The position numbers and the translations under genes are program-made. Below, piece by piece: positions 20,760 through 29,975 of a stretch of DNA of 64,000 nt. Source of the DNA: Gaiellasilicea sp963745775 (GTDB taxonomy: Bacteria > Actinomycetota > Thermoleophilia > Gaiellales > Gaiellaceae); the NCBI GenBank assembly GCA_963745775.1, contig CAVUYY010000007.1, positions 1 to 64,000 on the forward strand. The letters run 5' to 3'. Position 1 is the first letter of the stretch; the number at the start of each line of letters is the position of its first letter. The notes under the pieces are model-generated. The model ran no database searches and was not told the DNA's origin. It worked only from the letters and a program-made list of their open reading frames with translations.

Positions 20760-22344
20760 CGCCGCGCCGGCTCCGCTGTGAAGAGCCGCTTGATCTCGGT
20801 GCGGTCGATCTTGCCGTTTGCGTTCTTCGGCAGCACCGGCAGCTCGAGCCACCGCGAGGGCAGCATGTAGGCGGGCAGCGTGGCGCGCAGCGCCCCCTTG
20901 AGTCGCTGTGAGGAGACGTCCACGTCGTCTGCCGGGGCGAACGCACAGCACAACGCGGTTCCCTCGAACTCGCCCTCGACCCCGACGACCGCGGCCTCGC
21001 GCACCTGCGGGAGCGCGTTCACGGCCCCTTCGACCTCTCCGAGCTCGATCCGATAGCCGCGACTCTTCACCTGTGAGTCGGCCCGGCCGAGGAAGTGCAC
21101 GACCCCGTCCTCGTCGATGCGCGCGCGGTCGCCTGTCTTGTAGATCCGAGCGTCCGAGCGCTCCGTCCGTGGATCCGCGAGGAACGCCACCTGGGTTCGC
21201 TCCTCGTCGCGCCAGTACCCGGGGCTCAGACCCGCACCGGCCAGATAGAGGTCGCCGGCGGCGCCGGGCTCCGTCGGCCTCAGTTCCCCGTCGAGGACGA
21301 GCAGCTCCTCGCCGCGGCAGGCCCTGCCGATCGGGATCGCGCGCGTGTCGCCGGGCGAGAGGACGTCGATCTCGTGGAAGCTGCTCGCGATCGTCGCCTC
21401 CGTCGGGCCGTACAGATTGGTGAAGCGAACGTGCGGTAGCCGTGCGAGCCAATGCTCCAGCACGGGCGTCGGCAGCACGTCACCGCATGAGAGCACCCGG
21501 CGAAGCGTCGGGAAGCCGCCGTCGGGGACGGCGTCGAACTTCGCCATGTAGGTCAGGACCGACGGAACCGAGAACCACTGCGTCAGCTCGTGCTGCTCGA
21601 TGAAGCGCGCGATCCCCTTCGGCGGCAGGTTGAGCGCCGGCGGCACCAGGTGGAGCTCCGCTCCGGTCGTCAGCGCGCCGTAGATGTCGAACGTGGACAG
21701 GTCGAAATGGAGCGGAGGATGGCCGGAGAGACGATCGCCCTCGCCGATCCCGAAATGCGGCACGGCCCAGTCGAGAAAGGCAAGCACGTTGGCATGGGTG
21801 ATCACGACGCCCTTCGGCTCGCCCGTGGAGCCGGACGTGAAGAGGATGTGCGCGGGATCGTCGCGGCCGGCTTCCGGCGAGACGGGATCGCCCGGATAGC
21901 CGGCGACGGTGCTCGCGTCGAACGCGAGGTCTCCGGCTTCGAGCTCGAGCGATCCGACTCGGACGCTCTCGTCCAGGCCGCCGGCCGCGCGAACCTCCTC
22001 GAGCCGCTCCGCCGCCTCCGGCGCGACGATCACGACCCGAGGCTCGGCGCGCGCGACGATCCTCGCCAGCCTCGGCCCCGGACTGTCCAGATCGACCGGA
22101 ACGTACGCGCAGCCGGCTCGGAGCGCTCCGACCATCGCCACGATCGCAGCCGGGGACTTCGGCAGGAAGAGGCACACTCGATCGCCCCGCTCGCAGCCGA
22201 GCTCGAGCAGGCACCGGGCCAGGCGGTTGGCGCGCTCGTCCAGCAGCCGCGTACGTCAGCGATTCCTCGTCCGAGACGATCGCGACCGAGTCGGGAGTCC
22301 GAGCCGGCCTGCTCGGCGATGCGCTCGTGCAGCGTCTCCGTCAC
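20756..22344 (-). CDS. Amino-acid adenylation (AMP-binding) enzyme (frameshifted N-terminus)
   Basis: This is a stand-alone NRPS-type adenylation enzyme. Core motifs are in order: LFTSGSTGEPKGVV (phosphate loop), HFDLSTFDIYGAL, NLYGPTEATI, then IYKTGDRARIDEDG. GRADSQVKSRGYRIELGEVE is the hinge, and NGKIDRTEIKRL holds the catalytic lysine near the C-terminus. About 55 residues at the N-terminus lie in other frames (MTETLHERIAEQAGSDS, RLARCLLELGCERGDR), with shifts near 22295 and 22245. The restored GTG start is 22344. With the overlapping carrier protein gene it forms an activation/loading pair resembling DltA-DltC or a small NRPS module. The amino acid is not predictable by eye. Confidence 0.8.
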
Positions 22345-22354
22345 GTCGGCACAG

Positions 22355-23384
22355 TCACGTCGGCACGGGCGCGAAGGTTCCGGCGAGTGCGATCCCGATG
22401 TGCCGAAGGTCGGAAGCCGAGACGGGAATGTCGACGATCAGATTCTCGAAGCCGCTCTCCCTGTAGGCGTGGAGCTCGGCCGCGACTCGCTCGTAGCTGC
22501 CGACGAGATAGGGACAGAAGGTGTGGTAGTTCTGGAACGGCCAGAGCCAGTAGGGATCCCGACTCGGATCGCTCCCGTTCTGCCGTCGCGAGAGCTGGCG
22601 ATGCCAGTGGGAGTCCGTCACCTCCATGGCGAGCCGGTGCGTGAGCTGTCCTCTGCGATCGCCGGGGAAGCGGTCGTGCGCGACCTGCCAGGCCTCCTCG
22701 TCGGTTTCGCGCGCGACGATCCCCATCCGGATCCCGAGCTTCGCCGGCCTCCTGATCGCCCGGCTGACTCAGACCGCTCCTCGTGGGCCGGCTGCGGATA
22801 CTTGACGGCGGTCGCACCCAGCGCCCGCGCCGCCGCAAGCCCGGCGGGAGAGGAGCCGGAGACGAAGAACGACGGCATCAGCGTCAGGCGGAACGGCAGG
22901 GCGCAGCGTCAGGTTCCGGACGCGGTAGTAGCGCCCTTCGTAGGCAAACGGGCGAGTCGCGTGCATGAGGCCTTGGATGACGGCGCCATACTCGACGAGC
23001 CGCTCGTAGCGGTCGTCGTGCGGGGTCTCGTCGCCCAGCGCGAGCAGATCCTTGCGGAAGCCGCCTGCGACGAGGTTGACGTCGAGACTGCCGTCCGTGG
23101 AGCAAGGCGAGCGAGGCGATCAGCTTCGCCGCGGCGTAGGGGTGCATGTAGGCGGGCTGAACCGCGACGAGGGGGCTCAGCGCGCGGGTCTCCTGCAGGA
23201 TCAGCTGAGCGACGAGCCAGGGGTCGACGAGGCTGTTGTCGGTGTAGACGAGCATCCCGTGGAAGCCCGCGTCCTCGCTCCAGCTCGCGGCCTCCGCCAC
23301 GCGCGCCGTATACGTCTCGCTCGATCCGTCCTTGGATTGAGGGCAGGTGGTGAAGACGCGAATCCCCGAATTCGACACGTTCAT
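22355..23384 (-). CDS. Luciferase-like flavin-dependent monooxygenase (frameshifted)
   Basis: This is an LLM-class FMN-dependent oxidoreductase with a TIM-barrel fold. The intact N-terminus from the ATG at 23384 has SEDAGFHGMLVYTDNSLVDP and ALSPLVAVQPAYMHPYAAAK. After a shift near 23100 come LDVNLVAGGFRKDLLALG and DRYERLVEYGAVIQGL. PSFFVSGSSPAGLAAARALG follows, and the final frame ends in VPT. The NLVAGG and FVSGSSPAG segments are typical FMN-binding parts of SsuD-like enzymes. Similar enzymes occur beside NRPS modules as natural-product oxygenases. It sits 10 bp upstream of the adenylation gene in the same operon. The substrate is unknown. Confidence 0.7.
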
Positions 23385-23415
23385 ACCTTAGTCTCGAGTC
23401 GTCCGGCGTCGACCG

Positions 23416-24372
23416 TCACAGAGCGATCGGCGAACACCGTTCTCCACGAGGCAGTGCCGTCGCCGGATCGAGCGGGCGTCCGGCCACCTCGACGGCTTCG
23501 ACGAGCAGCCAGCGGTCTCCGGCGGCCACGAGCACGCCGCCGTCCACTCGCTCGCCGATCGTCCCCGGCTCGGCCTCTGCCGGCTCAGGCCCCGGTGTTG
23601 CGCGCAGCACCTCGAGCTCGACTTCCCCGACGACCGTGCGAGCCCGTCCCCAGGGGGAGTCGAACGGGCCGTAGTCGCATGCTCGGACAAGCGCCGCCAG
23701 CCGCTCGGCCTCGAGCTCCCAGAGCAACCAGCGGTCGTGTGGAGGACGGCGGCCGAAGTAGCGTCGCGCCGCCCCGATCCTGCTCGAGAGCCGGAATCGC
23801 GTCGGCTCCTCCGTGCGCGGCGGCTTCGACGAGCCTCGTGACGAGGGGAACCCCGTGCCGGACGCACTTGAGGTAGAGCGAGATCGCCGTCTCCTCCGGC
23901 TCGACGTCGAACTCGACCGAGTAGGCGACCGGGCCGCCGTCGATCTGCGGCGTCAGCCAGTGCAAGGTCGACCCATGCTGGGTCTCGCGGTTGTAGATCG
24001 CCCAGCTCGGGACGTCGAGGCCGGCGTACCGCGGCAGCGGCCCGGGGTGGAGGTTGAAGCTGCCGATGGCCGGCGCTGCCAGCACCTCGGGCGCGACGAG
24101 CTGAAGCGAGTGGACGTTCAGGAGCAGGTCGACGCTTTCTCGGCGGAGGGCGTCGGCGAAGCTCTGCGCTCGTCACGAGCTCGGGAGGCCGGACCGGGAG
24201 CTCGAGCCGCCGCGCGAGCGCGGCCACGCTCTGCTGCTCCGACACCGCGTCGTCCGGCGAGGACGGCGACGACGGTGTGCTCCAGCGAATCCAGGGCGCG
24301 CAGCACGCGGATCCCGGCGGCTTCCTCGGCGACGAGGACGATGCGCAGCGGCGAGCGCTCGCTAGCGGCCAC
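23416..24372 (-). CDS. Formyltransferase family protein (frameshifted)
   Basis: This protein resembles methionyl-tRNA formyltransferase and sugar N-formyltransferases, which use N10-formyltetrahydrofolate. The active-site block is clear: SFNLHPGPLPRYAG holds the catalytic Asn and His, and LTPQIDGGPVAYS holds the Asp. The N-terminal strand reads LRIVLVAEEAAGIRVLRALD from the GTG at 24372. At least three indels occur between 24280 and 23740. The C-terminal part WGRARTVVGEVELEVLRA ends with the stop at 23416. The start overlaps the phosphatase gene's end. In this operon it more likely formylates an amino sugar or an amino acid on the carrier protein than initiator tRNA. Confidence 0.7.
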
Positions 24373-24964
24373 GATCGCCGCTCGACCTCGGCGGGAAGAG
24401 CCCGTCGACGAGTCGGGGCACCAGCTCGCCGAGCTCGCGAACGGCGCTGCGGTAGGCGCTGCGACCGCGGCCGAGTGGGTCGGCGAGCGACGCACCGATC
24501 GTATGGGTGCGAAGCGCGCGGCGCCGTTCGTGGGCTCGGGCTACCGCCAGCCTCGCCCGCTCCACGGGGTCGTCCTCGGCGGGAGCATCCTCCTGCTCGA
24601 GCAGCTCCACGAGCTCGCGCAGGAGGAAGACGCGCTCGGTCGGCGCGCCGCCCTCGAGCACGGCTGTGGCGATGTGAACGGGCTCGAAGCCGACGACGGC
24701 GTCGCAGTCGCGCAACGAGCCCGGCTCGAGCCAACGGGAACGATGCCTCGAGATGTCGAGCCCGAAGTCGTCCGCCGCCTCGATCGCATCGCGTGGGGGA
24801 GGCTTCGAGCCGAGATCGAGGAGCCCGCGCGACCGGGCCGTGAGCGGGAGCGCCCCGGCGAGCCGCTGGACGAGCACCTCTGCGATCGGGCTGCGGATCC
24901 GGTTCGCCGTACAGACCAGCACGAGCTGGAAGTCCGTTCCGGCTCCGGCTTGCGGTGCTGGCAT
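24362..24964 (-). CDS. Low-molecular-weight protein tyrosine phosphatase
   Basis: This is a 200-residue LMW-PTP, the phosphatase class that dephosphorylates bacterial tyrosine kinases in capsule systems (Wzb/Ptp). The P-loop C-x5-R-S lies at residues 18-25 as CTANRIRS, and the general-acid aspartate is probably in ASLADPLGRG near the C-terminus. Low sequence identity in the P-loop neighbour (usually GNICRSP) is notable. It begins the minus-strand operon, and its likely substrate is the Wzc-like kinase encoded at 25699 on the opposite strand. The last 15 residues are uncertain, because a frameshift near 24400 could change them. Confidence 0.7.
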   Translation of the reverse strand: MPAPQAGAGTDFQLVLVCTANRIRSPIAEVLVQRLAGALPLTARSRGLLDLGSKPPPRDAIEAADDFGLDISRHRSRWLEPGSLRDCDAVVGFEPVHIATAVLEGGAPTERVFLLRELVELLEQEDAPAEDDPVERARLAVARAHERRRALRTHTIGASLADPLGRGRSAYRSAVRELGELVPRLVDGLFPPRSSGDRGR

Positions 24965-24997
24965 CGGGCCAGCTTAGTCGCGTGTCGGCCCGGAAAC

Positions 24998-25027
24998 GCC
25001 GATGGGCCGCGTCGCCGCGGCCCATCG
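24998..25027 (-). terminator. Strong GC hairpin downstream of the LPFTG gene
   Basis: A perfect 13-bp inverted repeat (CCGATGGGCCGCG, loop TCGC, then CGCGGCCCATCGG) lies in the short gap between the LPFTG gene, which ends at 25051, and the phosphatase gene, which starts at 24964. On the minus strand it follows the LPFTG stop at a typical terminator distance. There is no long T-tract, as is usual in this G+C range. Confidence 0.6.
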
Positions 25028-25050
25028 GCCAAGCCTTGCTCGTCTCTCGG

Positions 25051-25572
25051 CTACGCCGAGTCGGGGCCTTCCCGCCGTCGCAGGAAGACGCCGAGGCCGA
25101 TCAGACCGAGCGCGAGCGCCACGGTCGCTCCGAGCGAGATGCCGGTGAACGGCAGCTCTCCGGTCGCCGCCACCTGCGTGTTCGTCGGCGCAACGCCGCT
25201 GGCCGGAGGCGCCGGCGGGGCCTTCTTCTTGACGACCACGGCGACGATGGGCTTCGGCGCGTACTGATCCGACGCCGCCGTCGCCTTGCGCGCGACAGGA
25301 GCCTTGCCGGTCACGATTCGCTTCACGGTCTCCACCGTTCCGGTCGCCCCCGTCGCCGCGTAGCTCAGTGCGCCGAACGAGGCGAACGTGCCGAGCATCA
25401 TCACCGTCAGCGCGCTGGCGAAGGCAACGCGCGAGTACCGGCGAACTTGACGAGTGGAGGCCCGGCGAACGGATCCGCTCACCTGCTCGACGAACTCGTC
25501 GCTCGGGACCGATCTCTCCGCCCGAAGCCGCCGTTCCATCTCGTCGCCCCCTCGATTCCACAACCTGCCCAT
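25051..25572 (-). CDS. Membrane protein with LPFTG cell-wall sorting signal
   Basis: This is a 173-residue protein of unknown function. A charged N-terminal region (1-48) is followed by a transmembrane segment (about 50-72). An extracellular lysine/proline-rich linker (KKKAPPAPPA) comes next. The C-terminus has LPFTG at 140-144, a hydrophobic segment (146-164) and RRR, exactly the layout of a sortase substrate. The ATG at 25572 is chosen because GGGGAGA precedes it; the open frame upstream of it looks random. It is divergent from the Wzc-like kinase. A place in the cell wall at the site of polysaccharide export is a guess from that context. No sortase gene is visible in the window. Confidence 0.65.
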   Translation of the reverse strand: MGRLWNRGGDEMERRLRAERSVPSDEFVEQVSGSVRRASTRQVRRYSRVAFASALTVMMLGTFASFGALSYAATGATGTVETVKRIVTGKAPVARKATAASDQYAPKPIVAVVVKKKAPPAPPASGVAPTNTQVAATGELPFTGISLGATVALALGLIGLGVFLRRREGPDSA

Positions 25573-25698
25573 GACTCTCTCCCCTGATCGATTTAGTCGT
25601 GCGTAGGTCTGATATCCGAACTTCGGGCAAAACCTTACGCCCGAGCCCCCTACATCCCCCGATCGAGTGATGCGCAGGGGCAGAAACAAGCCGTTGCT

Positions 25699-27343
25699 AT
25701 GGTGAACGCCGCGCGAGAATTCATGCAGCCGATGACGAAAACCCAGACTGACCGTTCCGCGCAACCACCCACGCTCGCGGACTATCTGGCGATTCTCCGG
25801 CGGCGCAAGTGGGTGATCATCGTGGCGCTCGTGCTGGTGCCCGCAACGGCCTTCCTGATCTCGGTTCGCCAGCCCGCGCTCTACCAGGCATCGGCCGACG
25901 TGCTGCTCAGCCGTCAGAACCTGGGCTCGCAGCTCACGGGGATCCAGGATCCGACGGTCTACCAGGATCCCGCGCGGTTTGCCCAGACTCAGGCGGACAT
26001 CGCGCGCTCGCCCGACGTTTCGGAGCGCGCGGCCGAGAAGCTGGGCGCGGACACTGCGCTCGGCGGCTACAGCGTCTCGCCGAAGGCGAATGCGGACGTG
26101 CTCAGCTTCACCGTCAGCGCCCGCGACCGTGAGAACGCTGTCCGCCTCGTCAACGCCTACGCGGAGGCGTTCACGGAGTACCGCAGCGAGCTGGATACCC
26201 GCGCCCTCACGGTCGCGCTGGCTCAGCTCGGCGAGCGACTCTCCGATCTACGCACGGAGGGCCAGGAGGATTCCGCGCTGTACGCGAGCCTCGTCGAGAA
26301 CGAGCAACGGCTGAAGACGCTCGAGCTTCTCCAGACTCCGAACAGGGTCGTCCGGCCCGCGACGGGGGCGTTCCAGACGGAGCCGCGCCCACAGCGGGTG
26401 GCGTTCCTCGGCGCCATCCTCGGGCTCGTGCTCGGCCTCGGAATCGCGCTGCTCTGGGAGACGCTCGACAAGCGCGTCCGGTCGGAGGCGGAGATCGAGG
26501 ACACGATTGGCGTACCCGTGCTCGCCCGACTCGCGGAGCCGTATGGCCGGCTTCGCCGCAACCGCCGGCTCGCCTCGATCCACGAGCCGCACTCGGCCCA
26601 GGCCGAAGCGTTTCGGATGCTGCGAACGACCGTCGAGTTCGCGAACCTCGAGCTGGGCGCTCGCTCGATCCTGGTCACGAGCGCCGTTCAGCGCGAGGGC
26701 AAGTCGACCACGATCGCGAACCTCGCGGCCGCATTCGCTCAATCCGGCCGGCGCGTCATCCTGGTCGACCTCGACCTCCGCCAGCCGTCTCTCGCGGCGT
26801 TCTTCCGTCGCGCCGGCCAGCCGGGTGTGGCCGAGGTCGTTCGGGGCGAGGCGGCTCTCGGCGACGCGCTGCTCTCGGTCGCGATGCCCGAGGCCGAGTT
26901 CACGCCGAGCGTCCAGGACTGCGCCCGGCACGAACGGTCATCACCCACGCACTCCGAGCCTGGAGGTGCTCACGGCGGGTATCCGGCTGCCGAGCGACCC
27001 CTCCCAGTTCGTGGCGAGCCGCGGGCTGGCCGATCTCCTCGAGCAGCTCCGAGATCGAGCCGATCTCGTCCTGATCGATTCGCCGCCCGTTCTCGCCGTC
27101 GGCGACGCGATGATGCTCTCCCGTCAGATCGATGCGCTGCTCGTCGTCTCTCGGGTGGAGGCGATTCCTCGGCCGGCGCTCCAGCAGCTGCGGCGCGTTC
27201 TCGATACGACCTCGGCGCCGACGCTCGGCCTGATCGTGACCGGATCGGAGATGGCGGCAAGCTATGGCTATGGCCCGTACGGCTACAAGCAGGCCGAGCC
27301 CGGGTCGAGACAGCCGCCCGTCTCTCCCGGCGCGCACCGGTAG
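25699..27343 (+). CDS. Wzc-like chain-length regulator and tyrosine kinase (one frameshift)
   Basis: This is a BY-kinase of about 548 residues. The N-terminal Wzz domain has a first transmembrane segment (VIIVALVLVPATAFLISV) and a second one (VAFLGAILGLVLGLGIALLW) around an external coiled region. The cytoplasmic kinase domain shows Walker A as SAVQREGKSTT, Walker A' as ILVDLDLRQPS and Walker B as LVLIDSPPVLAVGDAMM. It ends in a tyrosine cluster (YGYGPYGYK), the usual autophosphorylation tail. A +1 shift near 26910 lies between A' and B. It would control polymer length and export, with the LMW phosphatase at 24362 as its likely counterpart. The start could also be the ATG at 25732. Confidence 0.85.
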
Positions 27344-27407
27344 ACCCGACGCGGCACGACACCGGGACCTTCGGAAGCACGGCGTTCGCGCCGATGAGAC
27401 CAGGTAG

Positions 27408-29337
27408 ATGAGCGGAGACGTCTCACTTCGTCGGGAGGCCGAGCGATCTGCGCTCGTTCCCAGGCTCGGCCCGGGCGGACCCTATGCCGTCCTCGGCACG
27501 ATCCTCCTGCTCGTGCTCGTCGCAGGCGCGCAGGGCGGTTACTTTCCGCCCTCCTGGAGCTGGTCGGCGCTCGCGCTCGCCTGGGTGATCGGGCTCTGGG
27601 CGGTGCTCGGGTCCCGCCACGAGCTCGGGCGGCTCGACTTCGCGTTGCTCGGCGCGCTCTCGGCGCTCCTCCTCTGGATCGGCGTCTCCACCTTGTGGTC
27701 GTCCGACCCGGCGCAGTCGCTCCTCGAGGTTCAGCGCGCGCTCGTGTACGTCTCCGGGGTCGCAGCCTTTCTCCTGCTCGGCCGCCGGCAGGCGGTGCCC
27801 GCGCTCGCCGGAGCGATCACCGCGGCGATCTCGCTCGAGGCGCTCTACGCGCTCGGAACGAGGCTCTTCCCGGATCGTCTGGGCGCCTACGATCCGATCG
27901 CCGTCTATCGCCTCTCCGGCTCGATCGGCTACTGGAACGGGCTCGGGATCTTCTGCGTGCTCGGGATCCTGCTCTCGCTCGGCCTCGTGCTGCACCTGCG
28001 CCGGTCCGTGCGCTTGGGCGCGGCCGCCGCGCTCGTGATCCTGTTCCCGACTCTCTATTTCACGTTCAGTCGCGGCGCCTGGGTCGCGCTCGGGATCGGA
28101 GCGGCGGTGCTCTTCCTCGGCGCCCGGGAACGACTGCGAATGGTCACCGCCGCCCTGTTCGTGCTTCCCGCTCCGGCGGTCGCGGTCCTCGTGGGCTCGC
28201 GCGCGGAGGGTCTGACGCACGAGGGCACGTTGCGCGCAACTGCTGTCGAGAGCGGTCATCGGCTCGCGCTCGTGCTCCTCCTCCTCCTCGGCATCCAGGT
28301 GATTCTGACGCTGGGATTTCTGGCAGTCGAGCGGCGCGTCCGGCCCGGGCGGACGCTCGAGCGTCTCTACGGCGCGGCGCTGCTCGCGACGATCGTCGTC
28401 GTCGCCTCGTTCGTCTTCGTCCGCTTCGGCGGCCCGCCGACGCTCGTCTCGAAGGGATACACGGCGTTCAAGGCGCCGCCTCCGAGCGTGGGGCCGGATC
28501 TGAACGAGCGCCTGCTGAACTTCTCGGGAAACGGCAGAGCCGATCTTTGGGAGGTCGCGTGGGACGGACTATCGCGCGCATCCCCTCGTCGGATCCGGCG
28601 CCGGTAGCTACGAGCGCTTCTGGGTCCGGGAGCGCGAGACGGCGCTCAAGGTGCGGGACGCTCACGGTCTCTACGTCGAGACCCTTGCCGAGCTCGGGCC
28701 GCTCGGGCTCGGGCTGCTGCTCGTCGCGGTCGCGATTCCATTTGTGGCGTTCTGGCGCACGAGTCGTGGACCAGTCGTCGCGGGTGCGTCGGGCGCGTAC
28801 GCCGCCTTCGTCGTCCACGCCGGGGTCGATTGGGACTGGGAGCTCAGCGCCGTCACGCTCGCCGGCCTCCTTTGCGGGGCGCTGCTCGTCATGGCCGCTC
28901 GGCGACGCGGAGAGCGGGAGGTGAGACCGGTCGTGCGTGGGATCACGATCGTCGGTCGCGGTCGCTGCGAGCGCAGTTGCATTCGCCGGCGTGCTCGGCA
29001 ACAGCGCCCTCGCCTCGGCCGAGGAGGCGGTGGACGGACGGGTCGCTGGGAGCGTGCCGCCGTCGACGCCGCCCGCGCCGAGCGCTTCATGCCCTGGTCG
29101 TCGCGGCCTTGGCTCGTTCTGGGCGAGGCGCAGCTCGGTGCCGGCGATCCGAGGAGCGCCCGGGCGAGCTTCGCCAAGGCGGTCACCGTGGACGACGCCG
29201 ACTGGCGCGCCTGGTCGGAGCTGGCGGTCGTCTCGAGCGGACCTGCAAAGGCGCGGGCGATTCGACGCGCCCGCGCGCTCAATCCGCTCGAGCCGAGCGT
29301 CCAAGAGCTGCAGGCGGCGCCTCAGGAGGGTGGCTGA
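27408..29337 (+). CDS. O-antigen polymerase-like protein with C-terminal repeat tail (frameshifted)
   Basis: This is a polytopic membrane protein of about 640 residues. About ten hydrophobic segments are seen from ATG 27408, then the Wzy_C loop: WDDYRAHPLVGSGAGSYERF and DAHGLYVETLAELGPLGLGL, the H being the conserved histidine. Indels occur near 28565, 28960 and 29050. After the membrane part a soluble tail reads WLVLGEAQLGAGDPRSARAS and ALNPLEPSVQELQAAP, which resembles one or two TPR-like helices. It follows the kinase by 64 bp and the sigma factor gene follows by 6 bp, so the three may form one operon. It is a second polymerase besides the one at 14335. Confidence 0.7.
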
Positions 29338-29343
29338 CCGAGG

Positions 29344-29850
29344 ATGGGACGCTCTCGCGATCCGCTCGCCGACGTGGCCGTCCTCGTGCCGCGCGTCTAT
29401 TCGTATGTCGCCTACCGGATCGGCGCGGGGCCAGATGCCGAGGATGTGACGAGCGACGTCTTCGAACGGGCGATCCGCTATCGAAACGCCTACGACCCGG
29501 CGCTCGGCGAGCCGATCAGCTGGTTGCTCGGGATCGCGCGCCGTTGCATCGAGACGCCGGGCAGGACACCGCCGCACTCGAACGGCGACCTGGCGGAGCA
29601 CTCTGCGCCGGGCGAGCTCGAGTCGGACAGCCTGCGCCGGCTGACCGTCGCGAGCGCCGTCGCGCGACTCGACGAACGCGACCGCGATCTGATCGCGCTC
29701 CGCTACGGCAGCGACCTCAGCGCCCGGCAGATCGCCGCTCTCGTCGGGATGAAGGAGAACGCGGTCGAGGTGGCGCTGCATCGCGCGCGGAGCGCGATTG
29801 CGCGAGGAGCTCGGTCCGGACGTCTGACGGCAAATGAGGCGATTCCGTAA
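29344..29850 (+). CDS. ECF-type RNA polymerase sigma factor
   Basis: This is an intact 168-residue sigma-70 family protein of the extracytoplasmic-function group. Region 2 reads DAEDVTSDVFERAIRYRNAY, with the promoter-melting helix. Region 4 reads LDERDRDLIALRYGSDLS followed by ARQIAALVGMKENAVEVALH, a clean helix-turn-helix. No anti-sigma gene is adjacent on either side. It begins 6 bp after the polymerase-like gene, so it is probably co-transcribed with the polysaccharide genes and may control them. What it senses is unknown. Confidence 0.8.
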   Translation: MGRSRDPLADVAVLVPRVYSYVAYRIGAGPDAEDVTSDVFERAIRYRNAYDPALGEPISWLLGIARRCIETPGRTPPHSNGDLAEHSAPGELESDSLRRLTVASAVARLDERDRDLIALRYGSDLSARQIAALVGMKENAVEVALHRARSAIARGARSGRLTANEAIP

Positions 29851-29891
29851 AGAAGCGGAGTCGAGCGGATGAGCGACACTCGAAAGGGGTA

Positions 29892-29920
29892 TTGCCGTTT
29901 GGGCGAGCTGTGCCTACAGT
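29892..29920 (+). promoter_or_regulatory. Putative sigma-70-type promoter for the sugar transferase operon
   Basis: A TTGCCG box at 29892 and a TACAGT box at 29915 are spaced by 17 bp, in the 126-bp gap between the ECF sigma gene and the sugar transferase. The start codon lies 56 bp downstream of the -10 box. Recognition by eye only. Confidence 0.4.
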
Positions 29921-29975
29921 TGTATGCGGGGCAAACTGCAGTTCGGCGGTGAACGGCGGCGTACGTGGGAGGGGG

